Below the pieces are notes generated by a model that had not been told where the DNA came from, searched no databases, and saw nothing but the letters and a program-made list of their open reading frames with translations. The position numbers and the translations under genes were made by a program. A stretch of DNA of 64,000 nt, from positions 186,001 through 250,000 of the forward strand of contig CAWBOY010000002.1 of NCBI GenBank assembly GCA_963790585.1. Reading direction: 5' to 3'. The stretch is from CAWBOY01 sp963790585. Lineage in GTDB: Bacteria > Planctomycetota > Planctomycetia > Gemmatales > Gemmataceae. The first letter of the stretch is position 1. Every line of letters begins with the position of its first letter. Below, piece by piece: positions 1 through 9,697 of the stretch.

Positions 1-184
1 GCTTGCCCTTGTCGTTCTGTGAAGAATCGATCTTTACAACGCGCGATCACCTAGCCAAGATATGGGTTGTCCACGACTTAGGAATCCCGAGCGCTTTGCG
101 AATTCGGGGTAGTGACGAGTAAGGCTAGGCCGTCAAACGCCTTGACGGCGACAGACTTGTTTGACGATCTTCAACAGGAATGGA
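1..184. other. left window edge, no gene seen
   Basis: No convincing reading frame is visible before greA. A small hairpin (8-bp arms at 129-136 and 142-149, loop of 5) lies about 35 bases before the greA start. It could be the terminator of a gene outside the window or a leader element; it has no T tract. Confidence 0.3.
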
Positions 185-678
185 ATGGCCATGTCCAATG
201 ATCGAGTGCCGATGACGCGGGAAGGGTATGAGAAGCTGAAGGTCGAACTGGACCGGATGCAACATGTCGAGATGACAGAGATCGCTAAACGAATTGCTTC
301 CGCGGCGATCTCGGCGATCTGAGCGAAAATGCCGAATATCATGCCGCCCGTGAAGATCAAGGTATGCTTCAGGCTCGTGTCGATTCACTGAAAGACAAAT
401 TAGGGCGTGCGTTTATCGTCGATCGAAGCACGCTTCCCAATGATACCGTTGTCTTTGGCAGTCAGGTTCGCATCAAAGACCTCGATTCGGGTGAGGAAGA
501 AGTCTATGTCCTGGTAGGCCCCGGCGATGAAGACTACGACAACAACAAGATCCTCACGACGAGCCCGCGCGGCCAAGGGCTTCTCGGCAAGAAAATCGGC
601 GACATCGCCGTGTTCAACGTGCCGCGCGGTGCGCTGCGTTATAAGATCCTCGAGATTTCCTTTCCCGATATGCCGTGA
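185..678 (+). CDS. greA: transcription elongation factor GreA (frameshifted in this sequence)
   Basis: GreA binds the RNA polymerase secondary channel and stimulates cleavage of backtracked transcripts. The N-terminal coiled-coil part (residues 1-40, with the PMTREGYEKLKVELDR stretch) is read from 185, where the ATG follows an AGGA at about 175. The conserved tip motif DLSENAEYHAARE and the whole C-terminal FKBP-like domain are read one frame away up to 678. The break falls at about 303, where the expected GCGCGCG of an Ala-Arg-Asp stretch has lost one C. Repaired, the protein is about 164 residues, the usual family length. Both halves are well conserved, so a sequence error is more likely than a pseudogene. 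An in-frame ATG at 191 is an alternative start. Confidence 0.93.
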
Positions 679-887
679 CGAAAAGCGTGAGTCCTATAGC
701 CGAGCCGGAGGGAAACTTGGACCTTTCGAGTCATTGCGGGGTCAGCGTTCCTAATTCGCTATTTTTGCCGGCAAAGCTCTTGAACAATTCGGCCGATTCC
801 AATCTTCCTGGTTGACGATGAGTCTTCGCAGGTTAGAATTACGTATGGTGGATCGTTCTTTTTTCCTCCCTCTTCCGGCAGTAGTCT

Positions 888-1382
888 ATGTCGGACCCAC
901 GATACAGCAGCGTTCAGCTTGAAGCAGAGCGCCGCGCCGACTTTCGCTGGGTACGGGAGGTTTTATTTGAATCGCGCGGCCCGCGAACGTCGTGTGCTGA
1001 GCAATCGAGCGATGACGACGAGAGTTCGCGCACGGCGGTTCATCCGCACGGCGTGAGAGCGAAGATCCCCGAAGGACTCGATTTTTGGCTCACCGACCAG
1101 ATGTTCATTTATCCGCTCAAGATCGGCTTGAATACGATCGGTAGAGCGGCGGAAAACGACGTGGTTGTCGATGACACCGCAATCTCACGTCGGCATTTTG
1201 CCATTCTCATTCATGCCGTACATGGCTGTGAGCTTCACGACATCTCATCGAAAAACGGTACATTTCTCAACGAAATGCGCTTGAACGGCCCTACGCCGCT
1301 AAACCCAGGCGACCACATCCGCATTTGCGACCGTAGCTTCATCTTTCAATCCCGCCGTCATAACGCCGGCATACATCGGTAG
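888..1382 (+). CDS. FHA-domain protein
   Basis: This 164-residue protein has about 55 residues of polar, poorly conserved N-terminus and then one forkhead-associated domain. The phosphothreonine-binding signature is complete: TIGRAAENDVVVDD, then ISRRHFAI, then DISSKNGTFLN. FHA domains bind phosphothreonine peptides, so a partner Ser/Thr kinase is expected; planctomycetes encode many and one lies at 24.0-25.4 kb here. There is no membrane segment or enzymatic domain, so it is probably a cytoplasmic adaptor. The gene stands alone between greA and a DUF3500 gene. The start follows a purine-poor leader and is not certain. Confidence 0.85.
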   Translation: MSDPRYSSVQLEAERRADFRWVREVLFESRGPRTSCAEQSSDDDESSRTAVHPHGVRAKIPEGLDFWLTDQMFIYPLKIGLNTIGRAAENDVVVDDTAISRRHFAILIHAVHGCELHDISSKNGTFLNEMRLNGPTPLNPGDHIRICDRSFIFQSRRHNAGIHR

Positions 1383-1386
1383 ATTT

Positions 1387-1440
1387 TGTAGCGGCATTCG
1401 CCAGAATGCGGCGCGAATCCGTTTGCGCGGAATTCTGGCG
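1387..1440. repeat. palindromic repeat, family with CGCCAGAAT arm
   Basis: An imperfect palindrome directly after the FHA stop codon, with outer arms CGCCAGAAT and ATTCTGGCG and an inner GC-rich hairpin. The left part recurs, nearly unchanged, at 63970-64000 where the window ends. It may act as a terminator but lacks a T tract. Confidence 0.6.
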
Positions 1441-1554
1441 ATTTCCCCTATGAAATACATGCGAGCTGCGCATTTCGTGCTGGCCGTGGCCAGCCCCGCA
1501 TAGTAGGAAAAGGTGATACAACCGCGCGCATCCGACTTCTTCGAGGAGGCACCA

Positions 1555-2589
1555 ATGACCTATAAGCAAGTGATCCTATCCGCGGCCGTGCTGACCGGAA
1601 TGGTCGGTGTCGCTTGTCTGAGTCGCGAGCCGGATGCAGGCACAGCTGGTCTAGAAATGACGCGGGCGGCGGATGCATTTCTGACCATGCTTGACGCCGA
1701 CCAGAAGAAACAAGCCGTTTATCCATACGACTCGGCCGAACGTTTTAATTGGGATTTCGTGCCCCTCCAAGATGCCTCACGCAAGCCGACACGTAAGGGT
1801 CTTCGTCTCGAAGAAATGACAGCGCCCCAAAAAGAGGCGGCCAAGGCCTTACTTAAGGCGGGCACCGGTGCCAAGGGCTACGCCACGGCTACCACGATCA
1901 TGAGCCTTGAATCGATTCTCAATGAACTCGAAGGCGGCAAGGGCAACGTCCGCAATCCGGAATGGTACTTCTTCACTCTCTTCGGCACACCAGCCAAAGA
2001 ACAAAAATGGGGCTGGCGCGTCGAAGGTCACCACCTTTCGATCAACGCAGTGGTCGACAACGGCAAAATTATAAGCACAACTCCGCTCTTTTATGGGTGC
2101 AATCCCGCCACCGTCTTGGCAGGGCCGCGCAAAGGCGAACGTGCCATGCCCGAGGTAGAAGACATGGCTCTCGAACTCTTCGGCTCTCTGGACGCCGATC
2201 AACGCAAGGTCGCATTTCAGAACAAACAGTTTCCCGAGGTGAAGCAGCGAATCAAGAAAGTCGAGATGACGCCAGCGGTCGGGTTGCCAGCTGGCAAAAT
2301 GAACGAGAAGCAACAGGCTTTGCTTCTCAAGTTGTTGGACGCTTATGCGGTGCGCATGCCGAAAGAAGTCCACGAGTTGGAAATGGCCAAGATTAAGCAA
2401 GCAGGCTTTGACAAGGTGTACTTCGCCTTCGCGCGTGAAGACGACAAAAAAGGTAAACCGCACACCTACCGCATTCAAGGCCCGACATTCCTGATTGAGT
2501 TTATCAACGTGCAGGCAGATTCAGCTGGAAATCCAGCGAATCATATTCACTCAGTCTGGCATAACGCCAAGGGCGACTTCGGTTTATGA
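1555..2589 (+). CDS. DUF3500 family protein, probably exported
   Basis: A 344-residue protein matching the DUF3500 family: residues from about 35 onward carry the FLTMLDADQKKQAVYP type repeat, the central WYFFTLFGTP segment, GWRVEGHHLSINAVV, and a C-terminal block ending FINVQADSAGNPANHIHSVW. The ATG at 1555 is preceded by a strong GAGGAGG, so I prefer it to the upstream start at 1513. The N-terminus (residues 1-22) is hydrophobic with a Cys at 19 and looks like a signal peptide or lipoprotein leader. The biochemical function of DUF3500 is not established. The two similar ...LDADQ... segments suggest an internal duplication. Confidence 0.85.
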   Translation: MTYKQVILSAAVLTGMVGVACLSREPDAGTAGLEMTRAADAFLTMLDADQKKQAVYPYDSAERFNWDFVPLQDASRKPTRKGLRLEEMTAPQKEAAKALLKAGTGAKGYATATTIMSLESILNELEGGKGNVRNPEWYFFTLFGTPAKEQKWGWRVEGHHLSINAVVDNGKIISTTPLFYGCNPATVLAGPRKGERAMPEVEDMALELFGSLDADQRKVAFQNKQFPEVKQRIKKVEMTPAVGLPAGKMNEKQQALLLKLLDAYAVRMPKEVHELEMAKIKQAGFDKVYFAFAREDDKKGKPHTYRIQGPTFLIEFINVQADSAGNPANHIHSVWHNAKGDFGL

Positions 2590-2606
2590 TCTGACTGGCG
2601 CTAATT

Positions 2607-2717
2607 AGGGCGAGCGGCGCGGCGTCAGCCCGCCGTGCGGCGTAAGTAAAGGGCGGGCCCGCGTGACAGCTCAGCGCCTTACTCCCCGCGGGGGGCTGAC
2701 GCCGCGCCGCTCGCCTT
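2607..2717. repeat. GC-rich palindromic repeat
   Basis: Two 24-base arms (2607-2630 and 2694-2717, 22 of 24 complementary) enclose a 63-base GC-rich centre. The element lies after the DUF3500 gene and before the sigma factor promoter region. The rest of the 2590-3162 gap carries no convincing gene. Confidence 0.7.
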
Positions 2718-2908
2718 CGCAGCTGTTTCGTCTATTCAGGCAATTCATGACGCTTCCATCGTTCAGGGACGGTGGAATCATGAAAAAATCGTCTTTTTTC
2801 CTTATGATACACGCCTCTCCGTGCAGGAGCGGCCTACAATTCAGGATGCTCAAAGGGTTATGGGCCCGGCGGCATCAAGAATAAGAATGCGACTAACTGG
2901 GCGGAGAC

Positions 2909-2963
2909 TTGACAATTCTTAAACAAATTGTAAGTAATTCCTCTTGGTAATGATGCGTATAAT
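2909..2963 (+). promoter_or_regulatory. candidate promoter region for the sigma factor gene
   Basis: A perfect TTGACA at 2909-2914 with a weak TAAGTA at about 2931, and about 20 bases further a perfect TATAAT at 2958-2963. Both lie in an AT-rich patch roughly 200 bases before the sigma factor ATG. The two good hexamers are not correctly spaced relative to each other, so there may be two overlapping promoters. Confidence 0.4.
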
Positions 2964-3162
2964 CATAGGATAGGGGGCGGTACACGCTCGAGCCGGGCGC
3001 CTGTGTTGTCAATCCCAGAGCAGGCGTGGCCCGGACACCTACCCCAGGCAGTTAGATGCCGATGCCGTCGATATTCCCAGGAGGGGAAGCGACGGCAAGT
3101 GTTTTTTCCATCTCAAACGGTTTGCCGCATTGGTAGACGACGAGACAGACAGGATCGACGCC

Positions 3163-4787
3163 ATGAAACGGACCATCAAAAGGGCATCGAAAAATCGGAT
3201 TGCCGATTCGCTGGAGGCCGTACGCGAGACTGCGGTTGTCGAGGCTCTTCCGCTTAACGACTTTCCGCCGCAGCGACTCGTCGAAGCCGATAAAGTCGCC
3301 AGCACCGTACGCTGGGACGATATTCCCGGCCCAGAGTTTATTGCGGCCGTGGACGTGCCCGAAGAGCTGCTCGCGCTTGAGGAGCCGGCCGCGGCCATCG
3401 AGGATGACGATACGTCGTCTCCGGACGATGCACTCGGTCTGTATCTTCGGCAGATGGGTGCGATTCCTCTCTTGAATCGCAAGCAGGAGTTGGCGTTAGC
3501 CGAGCGTTTGGCTACGCAGCGCCATCGCTTTCGCCACGCGGCGATGTGTAATTGGCGCACCCTGTCGTTAATTGTCGAGACCTTTGAACGTGTGAAAGCC
3601 GGCCAGCTACGCTCGACCCAACCATCGATGTCGTGACGACGCAACATCTGAGCCGCGAGCAGATTCTAAAGCGAATGCCGCACCACCTACCGACGCTACG
3701 CCGACTGATCAACGCGGCTGATGAAGACTTTCAGAAAATTCAGCGTGCCGGCAGCGCCCGTGAGCAAGCCACAGTGCGCCGCGATCTGTGGCGCCGCATG
3801 CGTAAGGCAATCAAATTGGCTGAGGAGCTCTCGCCGCGCATCGATCTTCTCGACCGCTGGACCGACGAGCTGCGCGTCAAGTCTCGCCAAATGACGGAAA
3901 TCGAACAACAGATGGGCACCGGCGATCGCTCGCACGCCGACCGGGAACGCCGCAATAAGTTGTCCAAGCAATTACGCGACCTGCGACTCGAAACGCGGTC
4001 GGCGCCTGAGGATCTTGCTCGCCTTGTGAAAATTCTCGAAACACGTCGGGTCAAGTATCAACGGGCTCGGCGCGAGCTGGCCGAAGGCAACCTGCGCCTT
4101 GTGGTGTCGATTGCCAAGCGTTATCGGAGTCGTGGGCTGCCTTTCTCGGATTTGATCCAGGAAGGCAACCGCGGTCTAATGCGTGCGGTCGACAAATATG
4201 AGCATTTGCTTGGCTTCAAGTTCGGCACATATGCGACTTGGTGGATCCGCCAAGGAATCACCCGGGCGCTCGCCGATCATGCTCGGACCATTCGCGTACC
4301 GTGCCATCAGGTCGGCACGTTGGCAGCCGTCGAACGTGTTCGGGGTGAATTGTCGATCCGCCAAGGCCGCGAGCCGACGGTGGAGGAAATTGCAGCCGTC
4401 TTGGGCGTCACTCCCGAAGAGGCCCAATCGCTGCGCGTCGTAGCTCGGCATCCGGTCAGCCTGCATGAACCACTGGGCGGTGATGGCGAACGGGCCCTGG
4501 AAGATTTTCTCGACGATCCAGGTGCCACCAACCCTGGCCAGGCGGTCGACCGTCACCTGTTGCGTGAGCGCATCGTCGAAGTCCTTCGTTCCCTGACCCC
4601 GCGCGAGCGCGAGGTCATCGAACTACGCTTTGGCCTGAAAGATGGCCAACCACGAACCCTAGAAGAAGTGGCCCGAGCCTACGGCATCACCCGCGAGCGC
4701 ATCCGCCAGATCGAAGCCCGCGGCCTGTTGAAGTTGCGTCAACCTTTGCGCAGCTCACGCCTCGCCGAGTTCGCCGAAGCGGAGTAA
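3163..4787 (+). CDS. sigma-70 family RNA polymerase sigma factor, RpoD-like (frameshifted in this sequence)
   Basis: A sigma-70 factor with all DNA-binding regions: an acidic N-terminal extension, region 1.2 (LGLYLRQMGAIPLLNRKQE), a charged non-conserved spacer of about 150 residues, region 2 (NLRLVVSIAKRYRSRGLPF then FGTYATWWIRQGI), region 3, and region 4 with a helix-turn-helix ending ITRERIRQIEARGLLKLR. The reading frame breaks at about 3616, where one base (probably a C in CGCCTCGAC) is missing. Repaired length is about 541 residues. The ATG at 3163 is chosen over a TTG at 3130. Size and domain set fit a group 1 or group 2 factor. The tRNA-Pro gene follows 50 bases downstream. Confidence 0.9.
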
Positions 4788-4836
4788 CGACAAAAAACGA
4801 TGGCGTTTCTCGCAGGAGAAACGCCGTATCCTTTCT

Positions 4837-4911
4837 CGGGGCATAGCTCAGTTTGGCTAGAGCGCACGGTTCGGGACCGTGAGGTCGGAGGTTCAAATCC
4901 TCTTGCCCCGA
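4837..4911 (+). tRNA. tRNA-Pro (anticodon CGG)
   Basis: The cloverleaf folds cleanly: a 7-bp acceptor stem (CGGGGCA with TGCCCCG), D-arm GCTC/GAGC, anticodon stem CACGG/CCGTG with loop TTCGGGA, and a T-arm with TTCAAAT loop. The anticodon CGG reads the proline codon CCG, and the first base pair C1-G72 is the usual one for tRNA-Pro. The discriminator is A and CCA is not encoded, which fits the presence of a CCA-adding enzyme gene at 59.1 kb. Confidence 0.95.
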
Positions 4912-4939
4912 TTTTTTGGCCGTTACGCGGCCAAAAAAT
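4911..4939 (+). terminator. intrinsic terminator after tRNA-Pro
   Basis: Perfect inverted repeat TTTTTTGGCCG / CGGCCAAAAAA with a 5-base loop immediately after the tRNA. The symmetric T and A tracts mean it could work in both directions. Confidence 0.75.
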
Positions 4940-4940
4940 A

Positions 4941-4995
4941 GAGAGGAGAAAAGAGAAAGTAGTGAGTGGAACGAACTACTTTCTCCTCTCTCCTC
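4941..4995. repeat. purine/pyrimidine palindrome
   Basis: An inverted repeat of purine-rich and pyrimidine-rich arms (about 4941-4963 and 4975-4995, core AGAAAGTAGT / ACTACTTTCT). It sits between the tRNA terminator and the UvrA-like gene. No gene is seen between 4940 and 5144. Confidence 0.6.
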
Positions 4996-5144
4996 GGTAT
5001 CCTCTCAACTTTCTACTCTCATCTTCATAGCTCATGTCTTCGGCGACCTATTACCCAGGGCTAGCGTCGTGGGCTATCCGGTGCCGCCGCTGCCCGTGAA
5101 GCAATTCGTGAAATCTTACGAGAGACCTTGTGAGGACCGACTTC

Positions 5145-7394
5145 ATGCCCCAGGAATACATTGAGATCCGCGGCGCGCGTGAGAACAACTTGAAGAATGT
5201 TTCGCTGCGCATTCCCAAGCGCAAGATCACCATTTTCACGGGTGTTTCCGGTTCTGGAAAATCGTCGATCGTGTTTGATACCATCGCCAACGAAGCCCAG
5301 CGACTGCTGAACGAAAACTTCAGTTTGTTCGTCCGCAACTTTCTGCCGCGCTATCCTCAACCCGAAGCGGACGCTATCGAAAATTTGAGCATGGCAATCG
5401 TCGTGGATCAAAGACGGCTGGGCGGCGGCTCTCATTCAACCGTGGGAACAGTCACCGATATTTACAGCATACTACGCCGCCTCTTTTGGCGCATCGGGCA
5501 GCCCTTCGTCGGTTCGGTCAACGCATTCAGCTTCAACGATCCGCAGGGCATGTGCCCGAACTGCAACGGGCTTGGCCGCAAGCTAGACGTGGACCTGGAC
5601 AAATTTCTGGATAAGTCCAAATCGCTCAATGAAGGGGCGATCTTATTCCCGGAATATGCAGTCGAATCATGGGGATGGAGCCTCTGTATTCAAACCGGAT
5701 TGTTCGATCCAGATAAAAAGCTTTCGAAATACACACAGAAGGAAATGGACCTACTGTTGTACAGTGAGCCCATCAAGGTCAAAACGAAAGTCGGCGCAAA
5801 GGACATCAATCTGACCTTTCAAGGTATCATCGAGAAATTTGCGTCCAAGTATATCAAGGGGGACGTCAAAACGAAGTCGGAGCGTACGCAAAAAGCGGTC
5901 GCTCCGTACATGACGATCGGCCCGTGTTCGCAGTGCCAGGGTGCACGTCTCAGCCAGGCGGTTTTGAAATGTAAGATCAACGGCCGCAACATTGCCGAGT
6001 TGGCAAACATGGAGATTAAGGAGCTGATCGAGTTTGTGAAATCCATTAAAGGCCCAATTGCCCAGCCGATTGTCAATACGCTCGTGGAACGCCTGCAACA
6101 CCTGGTGGATATCGGTCTCGAGTATCTCAACCTGAACCGCGAAACCGACACGCTATCCGGCGGCGAATCGCAGCGCATCAAGATCGTCAAGCATCTCAGT
6201 AGCAGCTTGATGGACGTCATGTATGTCTTCGATGAACCCAGCGTGGGCATGCATCCGCGCGACGTGCATCGTATGAATGAGCTGCTGCAAAAACTACGCG
6301 ACAAAGGCAACACGGTCATCGTGGTGGAGCATGACCCGGATGTGATCAAAGTGGCGGACCACATCGTCGACGTCGGTCCGCATGCCGGGCGCCATGGAGG
6401 CGAGATCGTCTTCGAAGGCAGCTACAAGGAATTGCTGCGCGCCGATACATTGACAGGGAAACACCTCAAGCAGAGCATTCCGCTCAAGGGTGAATTCCGC
6501 AAGCCAAAAGGCAAGCTGACGGTTAAGAACGCCAGCGTTAACAACCTAAAGAACATTAGTGTGGATATCCCCACCGGTGTTCTCACGTTGGTGACAGGGG
6601 TAGCTGGCTCGGGAAAGAGTTCCTTGATCAACCAGGTCTTCTTGCAACAATATCCCGACGCCATCGTCATCGACCAGTCGGCCGTGGGCGTTTCCAGCCG
6701 CTCCAACCCGGCCACGTACACGGGCATCCTGGATGATGTGCGCAAGGCATTCGCCACGGCCAACAAGGTCAACGCATCGCTTTTCAGTTTCAATTCCAAG
6801 GGCGCCTGCGAAAACTGTGAGGGCCTCGGCGTAATCTACACAGACCTGGCCTTTCTGAGCGATGTGAAAACGCCCTGCGAAGTCTGTGGCGGCAAGCGTT
6901 TCAAAGACGAAGTGTTGGCGTACAAGCTCAATGGCAAATCGATCAGTGATGTCTTGGCCTTAAACGTGCAACAAGCTCTGGAGTATTTCACGATCAAGGA
7001 AGTGCTTCGCAAACTACAGGCTATGAGCGATGTAGGGCTGGATTATTTGAGCCTGGGTCAGCCGTTGAGTACACTCTCAGGCGGCGAATGCCAGCGTATC
7101 AAGCTGGCCAGCGAACTGCACAAGAAGGGCAGCATTTATGTGATGGACGAGCCCACCACCGGCTTGCATATGTCCGATATTAGTCATTTGCTGGAAGTCA
7201 TGAACCGCCTGGTGGATACAGGCAATACGGTGATCGTCATCGAGCATAATCTCCATGTCATCAAAAACGCCGACTGGATTATCGACATGGGTCCCGAGGG
7301 TGGCAGTAAGGGCGGTACAATTTTGTTCGAAGGTACACCCAAAGAACTGTTACGAGCGAAGCGGTCGCTTACCAGTGCGTACCTTCGAAACTAG
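5145..7394 (+). CDS. short UvrA paralogue (excinuclease ABC subunit A-like ATPase)
   Basis: A 749-residue ABC-type ATPase of the UvrA family with two nucleotide-binding domains: Walker A GVSGSGKSS near residue 34 and GVAGSGKSS near residue 490, signatures LSGGESQRIKI and LSGGECQRIKL, and Walker B VFDEPSVG and VMDEPTTG. Zinc-module cysteines CPNCNGLG, CSQCQG, CENCEGLG and CEVCGG are present. Canonical UvrA is about 940 residues; the missing length corresponds to the UvrB-binding and insertion regions, as in the short UvrA2/DrrC-like paralogues known from drug-resistance loci. It is therefore unlikely to be the housekeeping UvrA. The protein is Lys/Asn-rich compared with its neighbours, suggesting acquisition from another phylum. 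GAGG at 5132 supports the ATG at 5145 rather than the GTG at 5130. Confidence 0.88.
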   Translation: MPQEYIEIRGARENNLKNVSLRIPKRKITIFTGVSGSGKSSIVFDTIANEAQRLLNENFSLFVRNFLPRYPQPEADAIENLSMAIVVDQRRLGGGSHSTVGTVTDIYSILRRLFWRIGQPFVGSVNAFSFNDPQGMCPNCNGLGRKLDVDLDKFLDKSKSLNEGAILFPEYAVESWGWSLCIQTGLFDPDKKLSKYTQKEMDLLLYSEPIKVKTKVGAKDINLTFQGIIEKFASKYIKGDVKTKSERTQKAVAPYMTIGPCSQCQGARLSQAVLKCKINGRNIAELANMEIKELIEFVKSIKGPIAQPIVNTLVERLQHLVDIGLEYLNLNRETDTLSGGESQRIKIVKHLSSSLMDVMYVFDEPSVGMHPRDVHRMNELLQKLRDKGNTVIVVEHDPDVIKVADHIVDVGPHAGRHGGEIVFEGSYKELLRADTLTGKHLKQSIPLKGEFRKPKGKLTVKNASVNNLKNISVDIPTGVLTLVTGVAGSGKSSLINQVFLQQYPDAIVIDQSAVGVSSRSNPATYTGILDDVRKAFATANKVNASLFSFNSKGACENCEGLGVIYTDLAFLSDVKTPCEVCGGKRFKDEVLAYKLNGKSISDVLALNVQQALEYFTIKEVLRKLQAMSDVGLDYLSLGQPLSTLSGGECQRIKLASELHKKGSIYVMDEPTTGLHMSDISHLLEVMNRLVDTGNTVIVIEHNLHVIKNADWIIDMGPEGGSKGGTILFEGTPKELLRAKRSLTSAYLRN

Positions 7395-7509
7395 TCCTGT
7401 ATTTTCGGAAAATCCGCTACTATTTTCGTTCAGCCGAAAAAAAGAAAGTGAAACCCAGAGAGGGGCACCTGGAACGACCTCCTCTCTCGCCTCTACGACG
7501 CAAGAGCCA

Positions 7510-8272
7510 TTATTGTTCGCCTGCTTCCGCATTTTTGATGAGCTTGCGCACCATCTGACGAAATTCCTCAGGCACGTCGTCGACGCCCCTGTAGGTTTTA
7601 CTTGGCGCATCGCCGTTTTTCGGCGTTACCGTGATCGCCAGCGAGCCTGCCGTCGCTTTGCCGTCTTTCATCTTCGCGGCAATAGCGATTACCATCGTAC
7701 CGTCATCGTGTTTGATGGCCAAATCTTCATTACTGCGCACGACGGATGCGTGGTGGAATCACCGCCAGCGAATGCATTAGCGCCGGCTCCTCTGCCGTCG
7801 GGAATTGGGGCGCCCGGAACACCGGAACCGGGGCCGAAGCCTATGCCAGCCGCTCGTTTCAGCGGCAGCAAAAACATCAGAACATCGTCCTTCAAAACGC
7901 GAAGGTGCAGTGGATCAAATGGCTGGATAGAGTAAATGGCCATAGCCACGGTTTCTCCCTTGATGATTTTTATCAAAACATCCTTTCGATCGACCTTTTT
8001 CCCTTTGTTGTTGAGGACCTGTACTTCGTCGAGATCGTATACGCCGCTTCGTCGCGAAGATCGAGGAAGTCGTGGAGCAATTGCAAGTCCGTCTTTCCTG
8101 CTGCCTGTGGCCATTGGGCGAAGCGCCGCAGGTGTTGAATGAATCTGCTCATCTGGTCGGTTGGCATCGCTCGCGCTCCGAATTCGTAACCGTACCCTAC
8201 TTCTACTGTTCCCGAGGCGCCTTGGATCCGTGCATCTCTTTTCTTTTTTTGTTGCGGTCGGCTAGATTTCAT
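7510..8272 (-). CDS. unknown protein, broken by two frameshifts
   Basis: Three overlapping minus-strand pieces make one gene: 8272 to about 8040 (basic N-terminus, then HLRRFAQWPQAAGKTDLQLL), about 8040 to 7735 (YDLDEVQVLNNKGKKVDRKD, then SIQPFDPLHLRVL and a Gly-rich segment), and 7740 to 7510 (EDLAIKHDDGTMVIAIAAKM, ending KLIKNAEAGEQ). Each junction needs one extra base, so each looks like a 1-nt deletion. Repaired length is about 250 residues. I do not recognise a family; the middle part resembles a beta-rich domain. It is convergent with the UvrA paralogue. Confidence 0.6.
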
Positions 8273-8400
8273 AGCATTTCAACTTTTAACCCCGGCGAAT
8301 TATCGATGGGACCGCGCGGTTGCCGTTTCGTAAAATGGTGGAAAGGAACTGCTGTCAAGTCCTAGGAAATTGTGCCGACGAAAGGGATGGCGAGCCAGCT

Positions 8401-9507
8401 ATGATGAGTTCCTCGTCGCTGTCCTTTCGCGCTATCCTTGATGAATACCGGCATCAAGCCGAGGGTCTGTTCGAGGCCTTCAAATCCGGCGACGAATCCG
8501 CGGCCTGGCGCTTCATGTGGACGCACCCGCGCTTTCGTGACAAATTGATGACCGACGTCCGCGCTGCGCCGCTTGATCTCGCCGATGCTCAGACGGTCAT
8601 CGCCCGAGAATATGGTTTCGAGAGTTGGTCAGCGCTTGCGGATTTTGCCGATGCTGGCCGGCATGATGATGCGGTCGGCCGCTTTGAAGCTGCGGTGGAG
8701 GCCGTCGTCTCGGGTGATGTGGGAACGCTGCGGTCCTTGTTGCGCGACCATCCGGAGTTGGCCCGGGCGCGCTCGCCGCGCCGGCATCAGGCGACACTGC
8801 TCCACTACATCGCCGCCAATGGTGTCGAAGCCTGTCGGCAGAAGACGCCGGCGAACGCCGTCGAAGTTGCCAAGACTTTGCTGGACGCGGGCGCCGAGGT
8901 CAACGCCCTGGCCGATATGTACGACGCGAAGTGTGCGACGCTAAGTATGTTGGTGTCGAGCTGCCATCCGGCCAACGCCGGGCTGCAAGTCGCGCTCGCG
9001 GAAACTCTTCTAGATTGCGGCGCTGCGATCGTCGATCCAGGCTCGCGCGGGCAATCGGCGATTATCACGGCCCTGGCATTTGGCTACCTGGACACGGCTG
9101 AGGCTCTTGCCCGGCGTGCCGCGCCGTCGGACGACCTTGCCGCCGCTGCCGGATTGGGCCGACTCGCGGATGTAATTCGACTGTTTCCGGCAGCCGACGC
9201 CGAGAGCAAACAGATCGCCTTCGCTCTCGCGGCTCAGCATGGCCACGCGGACGTCGTCGAGTTGCTCCTCGACGCCGACGAAGATCCGAACCGCTTCAAT
9301 CCCAAGGGATTTCACGCACACTCGACGCCTCTGCATCAAGCCGCATTGGGTGGACACGCGAACGTCGTGCGCCTGCTCGTCGAGCACGGCGCACGTCTGG
9401 ACATTCCGGACACGGTTTATCAGGGTACGCCGCTCGGTTGGGCCATCCACGGCGGCCGGGTTGAAGTCGCGGATTATCTGCGGTCTCAGGGCAGGCCGAC
9501 GGTGTGA
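8401..9507 (+). CDS. ankyrin-repeat protein
   Basis: A 368-residue protein. Residues 1-90 form a helical region with the REYGFESWSALADF motif seen before ankyrin repeats in many environmental bacteria. At least five ankyrin-type repeats follow, including TLLHYIAANG, ALAAQHGHADVVELLLDA, PLHQAALGGHANVVRLLVEH and PLGWAIHGGRVEVADYLRSQ. Ankyrin repeats bind proteins; the partner is unknown. No signal peptide or membrane segment is seen. The tandem ATG at 8401 is chosen; in-frame codons at 8320 and 8335 would extend it. An intrinsic terminator lies about 105 bases after the stop. Confidence 0.85.
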   Translation: MMSSSSLSFRAILDEYRHQAEGLFEAFKSGDESAAWRFMWTHPRFRDKLMTDVRAAPLDLADAQTVIAREYGFESWSALADFADAGRHDDAVGRFEAAVEAVVSGDVGTLRSLLRDHPELARARSPRRHQATLLHYIAANGVEACRQKTPANAVEVAKTLLDAGAEVNALADMYDAKCATLSMLVSSCHPANAGLQVALAETLLDCGAAIVDPGSRGQSAIITALAFGYLDTAEALARRAAPSDDLAAAAGLGRLADVIRLFPAADAESKQIAFALAAQHGHADVVELLLDADEDPNRFNPKGFHAHSTPLHQAALGGHANVVRLLVEHGARLDIPDTVYQGTPLGWAIHGGRVEVADYLRSQGRPTV

Positions 9508-9613
9508 TTCAAGCTAACACCTTCACTTATGCTGAGACAAAGGCCATCGCCAGCTGCAAATAACGATTGCGGCGTTCTACTTCACCATAACGACTTCCAA
9601 AATAGCATCTTAT

Positions 9614-9656
9614 GGCAAATACGCCTCAGATCTCAAGACTTCGTATTTGCCTTTTT
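9614..9656 (+). terminator. intrinsic terminator after the ankyrin gene
   Basis: Perfect 10-bp arms GGCAAATACG (9614-9623) and CGTATTTGCC (9642-9651) are followed directly by TTTTT. It closes the ankyrin transcription unit and isolates the imuA promoter. Confidence 0.7.
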
Positions 9657-9697
9657 ACTGGACATTAGTATACACTTCAGCCCAGGTGGCATTTCTC

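Noticed and set aside
185..678. Programmed frameshifting as the reason for the broken greA and other frames
   Set aside because: No slippery heptamers or shared signals; the breaks differ in direction and place and hit unrelated genes, which fits sequence error.
2663..2884. Small plus-strand frame after the DUF3500 gene
   Set aside because: Its first half is the arm of a GC-rich palindrome, and it has no ribosome site.
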